This document shows, piece after piece, positions 22,950-34,129 of a stretch of DNA of 64,000 nucleotides; positions within the stretch are counted from its first letter, which is position 1; the number at the start of each line of letters is the position of its first letter. The notes beneath the pieces were generated by a model. The model was not told the DNA's origin. It worked only from the letters and a program-made list of their open reading frames with translations, and did no database searches. Position numbers and translations under genes: made by a program. The stretch is from positions 124,001-188,000 of the forward strand of contig WHVA01000025.1 of NCBI GenBank assembly GCA_015179125.1. The letters run 5' to 3'. The stretch is from Gautieria morchelliformis. Lineage: Eukaryota > Basidiomycota > Agaricomycetes > Gomphales > Gomphaceae.

Positions 22950-24664
22950 TATGAGAAGTTCCAAATACGGTTTAGAGGACTTGGAGACTGACAGTGGTGC
23001 AAAGTGGACAACTGGAGGTGGTGGCGGCAATATGAAAAACTCCAACTAAGTATTGACAAAAATTTTCTCTTTGATGTGAATTGCAAGATAAAACAACAAG
23101 TAGAACTGGAATCTACCGGAGCTTTAAACTTTTGGTTCAGGACAAGAGATGAAGACAAACTAACTACAAGAGAATTTGGAGAACAGAGAATAGATCCATT
23201 GATTCTTGCCTCCCCTAATGCACAAGCCAAGTCAATGTGACCCTTGGTATGTGTGGGGGCTGTTGACTATTTTTTTGCACCTGAAGCCAAGGAATTGGCT
23301 TTATCATTGGACATCTTCCCATCAGAAGCTGTGGCTGCCTGAGCCAATGTGGCTTTTGGACATTCCTTCGCATGGTGACCACTCTGTACACAGACTAGGG
23401 AGAGATTGTTGTCCATGTGATGTTGGTGTTCTATGGGCGTGAGTTTGCCATCCTTACTGAGTTTGTCTGGTTTGGTTTTTTTCTGAACCTTGGACTGACT
23501 ATTCCCTTTCAGCTTATCCTTGCCTTTGCCTTGGTTGTTACCGGCATTGGCATTGGAATTACTGGAACTTTGACCTTGACATTATTCATTGGGAGCCTTG
23601 GTTTTGGTTGGAGGACTTATCATTCTTGGCCACAGGTTTGGGGGTGGGATGGGTCTCTTCCCATGGCATTCCCAATACCTTTGGTCAGTTTTCTGAATGA
23701 GATCTCAGAGGTCTTCAAGGCTTTGGGGTTTGTTGAAATGCACCATCCCATCTTTGATTCACTTCGGCAGAGCCAAATAGGGTCAGTGATGCAAAGCCAA
23801 ATTGTTATACTGAAGAATGGATGCAAGCCTGTAAAAATCAACATAAAACTGAGTTGCCATGTGATATCCTTCATGACCAGATTCTTGAGCTCAATTTTGG
23901 CATCGGCAACCTGATTGTAGGGGCCAAATTCAAGTAGAGCTCTTCCGTGAATGCTATGTAATCCAAAGCCCATATGGGTTTGTTGGTGGGGTCATGTGCA
24001 GGGCAAGGCTTGAAATAATCTAGAGCTGTTCCCTTGAGGAAGGACAAAACATGGTTCACTTTTGTAGAACCATCTCAGAAAGTTTGGGGTTTGGTACGGA
24101 AATTCAATGTGCACTGGAGAAGAAATCCTCAGAGTTTCTATAAGGGCAACCTAGGCAGATGCTCTACACTCAAGCGGCGAACTGGCGAAGGGGGATCCAA
24201 AGTAAGATAGAGAACTATATACACAACATGGACATACCTGGTAAAGGGGGATCCAAAGAGAAAACTCTAAGGAACTCCTTTGCCAACTAGCTAGGACTAT
24301 AAGCTGCGGGCATGCTAGCCTGATCACTGAATGCCCAAGTTACATAAGCAATTGCACCAGTGATAACAGGGACAGGGACAGATAAGAACGGAATGGTGTC
24401 AGAGCTGGCCGGAAAGGGATTGATTGGAACACAAGGCAGAAGGATGCCAAAGGCTTGGGGAGGCTTGGAGGCCTTGATCACACAACACATTGGGGTGCAC
24501 ACAGTGCGATGATGGTTCCCCTGACAGAGACAGTCCAGCCTGCACCAATCGTCTCAGGTGTCTTGTTCACAAAGATGACAAAGGCCCTGTCTCCTTCCTC
24601 AAGTAGGGAGCACATGTGCTGTATGGGAACGTCCTTTGGACCTACACTCTCTTCTGTAATGGTT
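22950..24664 (-). mobile_element. Ty3-type LTR retrotransposon fossil 1: gag and protease remnant
   Basis: Minus-strand remnants of a Ty3 gag ('ALDYF', 'FGPYNQVADA' segment around 23880-24050), a nucleocapsid-like Cys/His stretch and a protease-like segment near 23100-23150. The rest of pol is absent. It is broken, with multiple breaks, and looks old. Its upstream LTR lies to the right (24665-32353, itself interrupted). Confidence 0.7.
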
Positions 24665-25405
24665 TGTCAAGATTGGATTTGGGTGTTAATATTGCATATT
24701 AATGAACAGGGTGAGTGCCCAAACGGTTTGTGCGACAAGATATATAGTTGGGTGAATAATGTAAAGTCAGTAAAGATGGTGAAGTAAAGGGGCTACTTGA
24801 TAGGAGTTTGCCCTGATCTACAGTCGAAGTGAAATAGCTCGTGACACTCGACAATGTAATGTGCAAGGCTTCATGGAAAGGTTGCCTAGCAGTAACAAGC
24901 CTTTCGCCAGCAAAGGTAGTCCTTTGGAGCCCTTTGCCAATAGCACAGACAAGAGTTCAAAGACTAAAGTGGTGAAGGTGAGATATAGAAATTTACCAGT
25001 GGTGCCTAAGCTCTACTCTGGTTAAAGGTAGTAGTCTAGAGAAGAGGGCTTAAGACAATGGTCACAGTGTAGTTGGGTTTTGCACAAGATAGACATACGA
25101 TAATTGAACTGCAGAATATACATGTGAATGTAAAGTATTTATACTAAATGGTCGTATGCTATCAGTGAATAGGACAGAGGCTGTTGTGAGTCAGGGTTAG
25201 GGTTGGATAGGGGGTACACAGTCAGGATACAAATAGATGAAACGCATAAACAATAGAACTAAGCAAAAGTGCGAACATGAAACAACCGGGAGGAAAGCAG
25301 ACAAAGGTACCTAGGTAAGAAAACACACCTTGAGACCTGTATACATTTTACCCTGCACAGACTCTTGGTCTAATGGGTCCACCCTGCATGATCTACAGGT
25401 AGGAC

Positions 25406-26865
25406 TGTTAAAAGCCATGCAGGATGGGTTGCATGCGCGATGGGGAATCATAAAGTTCATGGGTAGAGATAAAGAGAATAGGAATGAGAACACAACTTCA
25501 GTTGTATGCGCAAACACCATGTGCAGTGACAACAGCACTAGACACCGACTGATATATCACCATCCAGTCACAAGCCTCATGGGCTAGAATAAGAGCACAA
25601 CATTGGAGATTTACTGCCTAAGGTCTTCTACATGCGCTACTAACTATTTAACTAGTTGTCAAGATTGGTTTTTAGGCATTAATATCGTGTATTAGTGAAC
25701 ACAGCGAATGCCCAAATGGCTTGTGTGAATAATATGCCGTTCGGCGAAGAGGATGAACCGATAAATGTTCACAAGATAAGAGGGCTGCCTGAATGGGGTT
25801 TGCCCTATCTACAGTCGTAGCAAAATAGCCCGTGACACTTGACGATGCAACGTTCAAGATGTCTCAGAAAGGTTGTCTAAGTAGCGACAACCCTTTCGCC
25901 GGCGAAGGCGCTCTTTCGGAGCCCTTCGCCGACAGCACAGAAAATAATTCAAAGGCTAAGGTAATGAAGATGAAGTATGAGAACTCACCAGTGATGCCTA
26001 AGTCTTCTTCCGGTCGAAGATAGAAATCTACAGGAGAAGGCTCAAGACGATAGTCACAGCGAGGTCAAGTTTGCACAAGATGGACATATGATAATTGAAC
26101 TGAGGAATATACATGCGAATGTAGACTACTTATATTGAATGCTCATATGATGCTAGCAAATAGGAAAGAGGCCGTCTGGAGTCAGGGTTGGATAGGGGTG
26201 TGCGGTCAGGATACATAATAGATGAAATAGACATACAATAGAGTGAAAGGGGGTTGCAAACATGAAACGATGGAGAGGAAAGAGGGTGAAGGCCCCTATG
26301 TATGAAAACACATCTTGGGACCTGCATATACACCACCCTGCACAGACTCTTCGTCTGCTGGGTTGATCCCACATGACCTACGGGTAGGACATCCCCCGAA
26401 TGTATCCCGGCCATATGAACACCTAAAGGGGATGCATCGAGAAGGTGATGGGGCCAGTGATGAACCATCACGCCGGGTAAAGGGTGTCGATAGTGTCTGA
26501 TGGCGTGCCTGCTGGCGAATGATGCGAGCAGCGAATGGTCGTTCGGCGAATGTGGCGAAGAGCGAGTGGAACGAACATAGTTGGGGAGTGGTCGGAGGGT
26601 ATGGCGAACTCAGGCGAAGATGCAAGAGGAATGATGAGAGGAGGAACAGCGACAGCAGGGCAAGGGAAATATACGGGTCATGACACTAGTATGCTAGAAT
26701 ATGGTGTGAGCGAGTCCCAGTCAGGGGCTTGACTCGGATATCAACTCGGGGTTAGGGGTAGCCGGGCATGTGTACGTGCACGTGATAATGGGCGCACACG
26801 TGGTACTGGACCCAGAACTAGGATCCGGTACTACATTGGAGCTGACACTACTCTATTCATAACAA
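25406..26865. repeat. Solo LTR, second family, split by a younger solo LTR
   Basis: Begins TGTTA and ends TAACA, flanked on both sides by AGGAC (25401-25405 and 26866-26870), a 5-bp target duplication. Without the inserted LTR it is about 426 bp. Confidence 0.8.
25657..26685. repeat. Solo LTR of the fossil-1 family
   Basis: 1029 bp, starts TGTCAAGATTGG and ends GGGTCATGACA, flanked by the perfect 5-bp duplication CTAGT (25652-25656 and 26686-26690). It lies inside the solo LTR 25406-26865 and is similar over its length to 35652-36898. Confidence 0.88.
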
Positions 26866-27013
26866 GGACATCCCGCAAATGCAAGCTGGCCATAGGAACA
26901 CCCAAAGGGGCTCGAATCTGGAAGGTAGTGGGGCCAGTGGTGAACCATCACACCAGTTAGAGGATGTTGATCGTGTTTGATGGCGTGACTGTGGGCAAAT
27001 GATGTGAGTAGTG

Positions 27014-27501
27014 TGTTGGCAACTAGGGGCTATGGCAGGGAAGGTTCGGTAGAGTTCTTAGAAAGCTAGAATCAAATATACTCTCTCAGTGAATTTATTG
27101 TCACTGATGTATTAATACAATACCTAGAATCAAATATACTACATGATTTTCAGTCAACATGCTATGTAAATATGAAGAATACTACTCGCCTCTCTCAGTG
27201 AATTTATTGTCACTGAGAGAGGAGTGTAATCCTGTCTCAGAAGGCATATACTTGCACCCGGCCCTTTAGCGCCCAAGGGCTCGCGCGTCGAAGTCATTTC
27301 AAACTCCGCTGGGTGCAGCCGCCTATGAAAGTAGAAATAACAGAATGAAATGGAGAGATAGAGAGTGACTGGAAAATTTCGAAAATAAGCAGAGAAATGG
27401 ATGCATGGTACAAGAACAGTATGAGAAAATATTGAAACACCACACAATAAATTGAATATATTATGCTTGATTTTGGTGCAGGAGCATAAATGCACCCAAC
27501 A
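27014..27501 (-). repeat. Copia 3' LTR
   Basis: 488 bp, TGTTGGCAACTAGG to GCACCCAACA on the plus strand. It contains a 'ctctcagtgaatttattgtc' motif twice. The adjacent 27502-27514 is the polypurine tract of the element (minus strand, GAGGGGGCG). Confidence 0.95.
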
Positions 27502-27514
27502 CGCCCCCTCAAGC

Positions 27515-30500
27515 TTAATATATTCCGATTCTCTCGTTGAGGATTCTCACTCTAGGACTAGGAAGTCCTTTAGTGAGAAGATCGGCTAGCATGTGTTCCG
27601 TTGGTAGGTACACAAGCTTAATTTCTTCATCTTCGACTATATCTCGGATGAAATATAATCTAATGTCGAAATGCTTGGTCCTCGTGTGTTGTTGAGTGCC
27701 ATAGACGATGGCAATGGCTGATTGATTGTCTGAATAAAGTTTGATGGGACAATTCAGCGGTTGGAATACTTCAGAAATAAAGTGGCGCATCCATAAGGCT
27801 TCTTTGCTCGCATGAGTCAGAGCAACGAATTCGGCTTCAGTTGATGATAGGGCTACTATGGATTGTTTTTGACAACTCCATGATACTGTCCCTCCATCAA
27901 TCTGAAAAATATAAGCCGAGTATGAGTGCCTGTGCTCTTGAGAAGCCCAATCCGCATCTGAATACCCAATGAGGCCGTCTCGATTTTTCCCAAGTGTCAA
28001 TTTGTAGTCCATCGTGCCTTTTAGATATTTAAAGACACGTTTGACTGCATGCCAATGTGTTGGACCTGGGTTTTCGAGGAATTGAGAAAGTAATGACACT
28101 GCGAACGCAATGTCCGGTCGAGTGGCTACTGCTGCCCACATCAATGATCCTATCGCTTGTCTGTATGGAATTCTTGACATCTTCTGTTTGTCTTCATCTG
28201 TGGAAGGGCATTGGTCCCTGGATAATTTAACGGCTGGGTCGAGAGGCGTGGAAAATGTTTTGGCATCATCCAGATTGAATTTTTTGATGATTTTCTGGAT
28301 GTATGTGGCTTGTGATATTGCAATCGATTTGTTATTCCAATCTCTTTCGATTTTGAGGTTCAAAAGCCAGTGAATCTCGCCTAGGTCTTTCATACTAAAA
28401 ACCTGGGCAAGGTCATGCTTTACCTCATCGAGGATTGGTTGACTCTCAGCTGTGATAGTGAGGTCGTCTACCGCCGTTGCAATAATCGCATGCCCTCTCG
28501 GTCCACGTCTGCAAAATACAGCTCCATCCGAAGCTGATTTAGTGAATCCTAACTTGAGAAATTCACCACTCAGACGTTTGTACCATTCCCTTCCAGACTG
28601 TTTGAGGCCGTAAAGTGCTTTCTTAAGCAGGAGGACATCATCTTTGTCTCCGGTCTCATATCCATACGGCTGTCTCATGTAAATAGGTTCTGGCAGTGTA
28701 GCATTCAAATACGCACTGTCCACATCCATTTGGTGAATAGGCCAGTTGTTCCTGGCAGCAATGGCACATATAATCCGTAAGGAAGTCATCCGAGCAACAG
28801 GTGCATAGGTTTCATTGTAGTCAACTCCAAAACTTTGTGTAAAGCCTTGGGCGACCATCCTCGATCTAGGTGTGATGGGTTCACCTTCTGGATTGCGTTT
28901 CCAGAGGAATACCCATCTATTTCCGACAATATTTGCCCCAGGAGGTGGTTTAACCACTTCCCATACACCTTTGTCGAGTAGCACCTTATACTCTTTATCC
29001 ATCGATGCTTTCCACATAGGATCATTTAAGGCTTCATCTGCATTGCTAGGCTCGGTCTGATTCAAATCCGGCAGCACATTATCTTTGTTTTGATCGGAGG
29101 TCGAAAGTGTACTGATGGCAAGGTTATAATCACTGATGCCGTCAGTGACAGAGGATAAATCTTGTTCGAATAATTTGTCTTGATGGTCCTCAATGTCCTC
29201 GTAAGCTAGTGTAGTAATATCTGCACCAGCATGTCTCTTGGTTTGAGATCTTGTTACGGGACCACTTGGATCCGGCTGCACTTGCTGCTGACGGATTCTC
29301 TCGCTTCTCCTTGTTGGAGCAGCTTCTTTAGGTCTGGCATCAACAGTCTGACTGGGTTGCAGCTCTTTCAGACGTTCCTCTGGTTCATCATCATCAATTT
29401 CCTCGATCTTTGCCTCTTCGCTGACTAAGCGGCTAGGCATAGGTGCTGGCGCCGAGATGGCCTGTACCATTTTTCTGGACGTAGGTAGCTGTGACTCTTC
29501 AATAGAAATGATTGGAGCTTTGCCCCCCTTCATCTCTGAGTCAAATATAACATTCCGCTCGACAGAAACCTTCTGAGAGTCAGGCCAGTAGATGCAGTGA
29601 CCATGGCTCTGTCCAGAGATTCCTATCCACCGAGCTCTTTTGGCACGGGCTGCTAGTTTGTTTCCCTCTTTGACTTTAACGTAGACTTCAATTCCCCACA
29701 CGTGTATGTCTTTCAGGTTCGGTTTCTCGTGATGGATCATTTCAAAAGGGGTTTTGTCTGGCAAAGCTCTTGTATGTGTCCGATTCCTAAGATAGTTGGC
29801 GTGCAGAATTGCATGCCCCCATAGAGTCTTAGGAAGACTTGATTCCAATAGCATGGCACGAGCTCTTTCAACTAGAGTTCGGTTTAAACGTTCAGCAACA
29901 CCATTTGACTCTGGGGTGTCGTGCACGGTTAACCGATGCTTCGTGCCTTGCTTGGCCAAATGCTGTTCAAATTCTGAGCTTGTGTATTCGCCCCCTCTGT
30001 CGGAAACAAGTGCTTTGATGTGCATATTCCTCTGTCGAAGCATCAAGGCCTCGTAGAGTTTGTATTTTGAAAATGCTTCCGATTTGTTTGCCATCAAATA
30101 GATAACCGATTCTCTCGAGTAGTCGTCAATGAAAGACACATAATAGGATTTCTTGTCAATTGTGGAGTGTCTCGCTGGTCCCCAGACATCAGAATAAATT
30201 CTGTCACCGAATTTTGATGATCGGCTTCTGGGTTCCTGAGGAAGTGATTTACGTGCAATCTTCGCCTGAATGCACGCATCGCAAACAACCTTGTCACCTT
30301 TTGAGCTCAATTCAATGCCTAATATCATGCCACGGTTGAGCAAGTGCTGTAGGGACTTTTGTGAAATGTGCCCCATTTTTTGATGTATTTCCATGGCTGA
30401 TGCGCATACATGCGCTTCGGCACTTGTGTGTTGTAAATCAAATCGATATAAGCCATTCAGCTTCGGTGCTTGCATCAATATCCTGCCTTTACGATTGGAT

Positions 30501-31765
30501 ATTGTGCATTTCTGATCAGCTATTTGTGTGTTATAGCCTGCATCATCGCACCGGCCGATCGAGATGAGGGTAACAGCCATTTTTGGCGCGTAGAACGTAT
30601 CCTTCAATGTAATGTTCACAGTCTTATCTCCAACCTTGTTAGATAGCACGAGTGAGCCTGAACCGAAGGCATCAAAAGTGCCTTTGTTGGCTGCACGAAT
30701 TGTGCGCGGCTGTGAGAATGGACTGTAATCCCTCAATAAATTCTTGTGAGGGGTCATATGTGCGGTCGTTCCAGTGTCGAGGATAACAACAGTGTCCAGA
30801 GATAAACTACTCAAATTAGAGCAGTCGAAGTTGGCGAAAGCGGCTGGACTGCCACTCTCATCCTCCTCAGAGGACACTTCTTCGGCAACATTCGCCTTGG
30901 CTTTGCCCTTCTTCTTTTTGGCTTTCGCTTTCTTCTTCTGACGTGGCCCCTGGCCTTCTTTACCACCTCCTTTAGCCCAGCAACTCTCTATAGCATGTCC
31001 AGGCTTGTGGCAATTAGTGCATGTAGACACCTTCGGGTCTTTCCGGCCCTTCTGCCCTTTCGTAGATGAACCAATAAATGCCTGCTCTTCTTGTGAAATA
31101 TTGAGAGTCTTTCTCCTGTCGTATTGAGCCTTTAGTACTCTGATAATATCATCAGGCACTAAGGGCATTCCACATTCTTCGAGCGACGTGGTAAGGGCAT
31201 TCATAACTGCCTCATAGGAGGGTGGAAGTGATGCAAGGATAATGTCGGTGAACTCTCCTTCAGAAATTCTGGCTCCCATCTCATTGAGACGAGCATAGAG
31301 GTCTTGGGCCTTGTCCAAGTGATCTCTCAAGTCTCCATCCTCAGGACACCTCATACTGCGAAGCTGTCTCTGTAGGTTGGTGAGGACCATCTTGGGCTTT
31401 TTGGTCATCTCATTGACCAATGCATCCCAGACTTCTTTTGCTGTATGTCTCTTCTGTAGCATCAGAGCTAGTGACTCTGACACTGAGACGATTATTTGGG
31501 TTTTTGCCTGTCCTTCTCTGGCAAGATACTTCTCCAGCTTCTCCTCAGCCTTCTCAATCTGAGTTTCCTCAGCTTCTGTGAGAATATGGCCTGGGGGCAT
31601 GACTGGAGGATCAGGAGGTCGAATGGCTCTCCCTTCTATATGCCTGAGTAGATTTTTGGACTCAAAATAACTTGTGAGAGTAGCTCGCCACAGAGGCCAA
31701 TTACTTCCATCTGTTGCAAGCTTCTCCACACCCAAAAGCTTCTGCGAAGTGTCTGCGGGGCCCAT
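27515..31765 (-). CDS. Copia Gag-Pol polyprotein, 1416 aa
   Basis: Single frame starting at the ATG that follows the right LTR and ending 13 bases before the left LTR. Domains in order: UBN2-type gag (about residues 1-235), CCHC zinc knuckle 'CTNCHKPGHAIESC' (about 249-262), a Lys-rich linker, aspartic protease with 'ILDTGTTAHM' (about 330), GAG-pre-integrase and integrase core ('DVWGPARHS', 'DYSRES', 'ESNGVAERLNRTL'), reverse transcriptase with the 'AVDDLTI' catalytic segment, and RNase H with 'YSDNQSAIAI' near the C-terminus. Order PR-IN-RT-RH is diagnostic of Copia. As in most of the family there is one frame, with no separate pol. Confidence 0.95.
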   Translation of the reverse strand: MGPADTSQKLLGVEKLATDGSNWPLWRATLTSYFESKNLLRHIEGRAIRPPDPPVMPPGHILTEAEETQIEKAEEKLEKYLAREGQAKTQIIVSVSESLALMLQKRHTAKEVWDALVNEMTKKPKMVLTNLQRQLRSMRCPEDGDLRDHLDKAQDLYARLNEMGARISEGEFTDIILASLPPSYEAVMNALTTSLEECGMPLVPDDIIRVLKAQYDRRKTLNISQEEQAFIGSSTKGQKGRKDPKVSTCTNCHKPGHAIESCWAKGGGKEGQGPRQKKKAKAKKKKGKAKANVAEEVSSEEDESGSPAAFANFDCSNLSSLSLDTVVILDTGTTAHMTPHKNLLRDYSPFSQPRTIRAANKGTFDAFGSGSLVLSNKVGDKTVNITLKDTFYAPKMAVTLISIGRCDDAGYNTQIADQKCTISNRKGRILMQAPKLNGLYRFDLQHTSAEAHVCASAMEIHQKMGHISQKSLQHLLNRGMILGIELSSKGDKVVCDACIQAKIARKSLPQEPRSRSSKFGDRIYSDVWGPARHSTIDKKSYYVSFIDDYSRESVIYLMANKSEAFSKYKLYEALMLRQRNMHIKALVSDRGGEYTSSEFEQHLAKQGTKHRLTVHDTPESNGVAERLNRTLVERARAMLLESSLPKTLWGHAILHANYLRNRTHTRALPDKTPFEMIHHEKPNLKDIHVWGIEVYVKVKEGNKLAARAKRARWIGISGQSHGHCIYWPDSQKVSVERNVIFDSEMKGGKAPIISIEESQLPTSRKMVQAISAPAPMPSRLVSEEAKIEEIDDDEPEERLKELQPSQTVDARPKEAAPTRRSERIRQQQVQPDPSGPVTRSQTKRHAGADITTLAYEDIEDHQDKLFEQDLSSVTDGISDYNLAISTLSTSDQNKDNVLPDLNQTEPSNADEALNDPMWKASMDKEYKVLLDKGVWEVVKPPPGANIVGNRWVFLWKRNPEGEPITPRSRMVAQGFTQSFGVDYNETYAPVARMTSLRIICAIAARNNWPIHQMDVDSAYLNATLPEPIYMRQPYGYETGDKDDVLLLKKALYGLKQSGREWYKRLSGEFLKLGFTKSASDGAVFCRRGPRGHAIIATAVDDLTITAESQPILDEVKHDLAQVFSMKDLGEIHWLLNLKIERDWNNKSIAISQATYIQKIIKKFNLDDAKTFSTPLDPAVKLSRDQCPSTDEDKQKMSRIPYRQAIGSLMWAAVATRPDIAFAVSLLSQFLENPGPTHWHAVKRVFKYLKGTMDYKLTLGKNRDGLIGYSDADWASQEHRHSYSAYIFQIDGGTVSWSCQKQSIVALSSTEAEFVALTHASKEALWMRHFISEVFQPLNCPIKLYSDNQSAIAIVYGTQQHTRTKHFDIRLYFIRDIVEDEEIKLVYLPTEHMLADLLTKGLPSPRVRILNERIGIY

Positions 31766-31771
31766 AACCCT
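31760..31771 (-). promoter_or_regulatory. Copia primer-binding site (half-tRNA type)
   Basis: Immediately inside the right LTR the minus strand reads AGGGTTATGGGCCC. This is nearly complementary to the anticodon arm of initiator tRNA-Met (GGGCTCATAACCC), the internal priming site that Copia elements are known to use instead of the tRNA 3' end. The first gag ATG lies within it. Inferred from family knowledge. Confidence 0.6.
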
Positions 31772-32259
31772 TGTTGGCAACTAGGGGCTATGGCAGGGAA
31801 GGTTCGGTAGAGTTCTTAGAAAGCTAGAATCAAATATACTCTCTCAGTGAATTTATTGTCACTGATGTATTAATACAATACCTAGAATCAAATATACTAC
31901 ATGATTTTCAGTCAACATGCTATGTAAATATGAAGAATACTACTCGCCTCTCTCAGTGAATTTATTGTCACTGAGAGAGGAGTGTAATCCTGTCTCAGAA
32001 GGCATATACTTGCACCCGGCCCTTTAGCGCCCAAGGGCTCGCGCGTCGAAGTCATTTCAAACTCCGCTGGGTGCAGCCGCCTATGAAAGTAGAAATAACA
32101 GAATGAAATGGAGAGATAGAGAGTGACTGGAAAATTTCGAAAATAAGCAGAGAAATGGATGCATGGTACAAGAACAGTATGAGAAAATATTGAAACACCA
32201 CACAATAAATTGAATATATTATGCTTGATTTTGGTGCAGGAGCATAAATGCACCCAACA
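31772..32259 (-). repeat. Copia 5' LTR
   Basis: 488 bp, read base by base as the same sequence as 27014-27501; it should contain the element's promoter. Confidence 0.95.
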
Positions 32260-32353
32260 TAGTGAATGGTCATTCGGTGAATCCAGCGAATGGTGAACAG
32301 AGTGAACATAGAGATGGATGCAGTGGAAATTCAGGTGAGATAATTTCCTGACA

Positions 32354-33393
32354 GACTGTTTGCTAATATCTGTGGCCCAGGCTGCACTTCAGAGTGCACT
32401 CTGGGGGAGGCAGTTGTTGACTCAGAGTTCAAATGACCATCAGAAGCAGATGAGCTGGTGAAAGAGGTAAAGGAGGTGAAGGTGTGGCTGGAGAATTTGA
32501 GGTTCATGGTAGACCCCGTGTTTATTGGCACTGATGCTAACTCGGCCGCCTTCCCCACTCTATCGCGATGCCCATCGAAGGAACCAAAGGTTGTGCGAAG
32601 TACTGCACAGGACCCAGATGGTATGTGATCTGCATTGCTACATAATGCACCATCTAACATGATGTTCGATTTGGATAAAGGTCCTGTCCCTGCTACCGAG
32701 CCTACTATGGTGCTGTGAGAATCACCCTGGCCACAAAACATAGTCCACCCTGTGTGTACAAAATGGCGGCCTATGTTTCTGTCTTCCAATGATGATGGCG
32801 AAAACATGCTGACACCGAAGAAGGCTCGAATGGAGCCCTGAGTGGTCTCTCTATTTTGCAGATATTCACAAGGCTGATGGCAGCTGTCATGGGACCCCCT
32901 GTTTTCCATTTCCAGTTCCGACACCACACCCAGTTCTGACTCCATTTCCGACTCCGCTTCCGGTTCCGATTCCAACTCCGCCTCCGCTTTCGGAAATGAT
33001 TCCGCTTCTGGGAGAACTTCCACCAGTTCTGTTCGCCTTGCCAGTTCCACTCCAATTTCCAACTTCCACTCTCAGAACAGTGTCGGAAATCAAGCGACTC
33101 GCATAATAGGCGGCATCAAGGGTCGATCAAGGGTCAGGGAGGTGCAGGGTTGATTGCGGGTGCCAAGTGTTGTCCCTGGCTGCGCAGCGTAGTATAATAC
33201 GGGCTTGCTGACATTGGGGGTCCTTAGACTTTTCTCTTTGGATTTCCCCTTGTCAGGTGAGAATCCCTTCTCTTGTATACTCTGTTCATTTATACATACT
33301 TTGGATTTCCCCTTGTGAGTTGTGTGGTAGTGTGATCTCCACAACCAGCCAGGGTTGCCCTTACAGCAGCACCCTATGTAGCCCGAGATCGTC
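32354..33393. other. No gene assigned; hexamer-type low-complexity tract
   Basis: A minus-strand frame runs 32331-33062 but has no ATG at its start and is rich in Ser/Glu/Thr. Its upstream part is a degenerate hexanucleotide repeat (TTCCGA/CTCCGC type, about 32920-33030), which explains the open frame. The last ~200 bases, including 'agtataatacggg' near 33190, probably form the promoter of the next gene. Confidence 0.5.
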
Positions 33394-33939
33394 ATGAAGC
33401 CTGCGAAGTGCGGGCGATGCCTTTGCTATGGCCACACGTGTAGCGGCAAGCCAGGGAAGATGTGTGGGAGATGCATCCGCGATCGCCAGGGTTGTGTATC
33501 ACCCAAAGGTAAGTCACACTCTTCCTGAATCTTCCCTTCACTCTCTGAACTGATGTGGAGTCCTGGTGCCTCACCTAGATTATGAAGTGAAGGAGGAGAA
33601 GGATGCTCAGGAGGCTGAGATGAAGGAGTGGAGCATGAAGGCAAAGGCTAAGGGGAAGGCAAAGGATAAAGGGGCTCTTGCTGGGACGTCATCAATCAAA
33701 TCGAGGGGTATCCTTGGTGAGTCCCTTCTATTTTCCTCAGTGTCTTCTTTGGCTGATTTCCAGATACCGTCAAAGGTACTCAGACCTCTACGTTGGTCAC
33801 TGAGGAAAGGATAGAGGAGCTGGTAGAAAGGTTGGAGGACTTGATGATGAATGTGTCAGTGAAGTTGAACAAATTAAATGGGAGTGTCTTAGAACTAGAG
33901 AGGGTCCAGGTGATGGTTAGGAAACTATTAATGAAGTAG
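33394..33939 (+). CDS. Small Cys-rich, coiled-coil protein, 142 aa, three exons
   Basis: Exons 33394-33508, 33579-33716 and 33764-33939 (429 nt), joined by GT-AG introns of 70 and 47 bp that keep the frame. The N-terminal 35 residues hold seven cysteines in a C-x2-C-x-C-x4-C-x7-C-x2-C-x6-C pattern ('KCGRCLCYGHTCSGKPGKMC'), which suggests a zinc-binding module. A Lys/Glu-rich middle ('KAKAKGKAKDKG') and a C-terminal Leu/Val/Ile heptad-like stretch ('ERIEELVERLEDLMMNV') follow, suggesting dimerisation. I recall similar short Cys-rich proteins being multi-copy in agaric genomes, but cannot name a family. It sits between two retrotransposon fossils and has no stop or frameshift. Confidence 0.6.
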
Positions 33940-34129
33940 GGAGTTTTTAGAATTATTCTGAACATAGAAGCTTTTCTTGGACTTCTGCAAGGTCCTAAGC
34001 CTTAGGTTTCTTTGGATACTTTGTGTGAAATTTGGCGAGTCTGCGAGCTGAATTAGTCACATTCTAAGAGGGTTCCCAAGACATAGTGTAAATAACCTGT
34101 GTATCTACATGTACAATAGTTATTACATA

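Larger units (their letters stand above)
27014..32259 (-). mobile_element. Copia (Ty1) LTR retrotransposon, looks whole and very young
   Basis: 5246 bp bounded by two 488-bp LTRs that I read as identical and by the 5-bp target duplication TAGTG (27009-27013 and 32260-32264). One long uninterrupted gag-pol frame lies between. A purine-rich tract abuts the left LTR and a primer-binding site abuts the right LTR. Identical LTRs mean insertion was recent. It sits inside the LTR of the older Ty3 fossil. Confidence 0.95.
24665..32353 (-). repeat. LTR of fossil 1, interrupted by three younger insertions
   Basis: The LTR starts (plus-strand view) TGTCAAGATTGG at 24665 and ends TGACA at 32353. Its pieces are 24665-25405, 26871-27013 and 32265-32353. 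Between them sit a solo LTR (25406-26865, target duplication AGGAC) and a Copia element (27014-32259, target duplication TAGTG). The three pieces align in order with the uninterrupted solo LTR copies at 25657-26685 and 35652-36898. Divergence from those copies is clearly visible by eye, so it is the oldest of the set. Confidence 0.75.

Noticed and set aside
32331-33062. 243-codon minus-strand ORF as a gene
   Set aside because: Begins without ATG, is dominated by a degenerate hexamer repeat and runs into LTR sequence.
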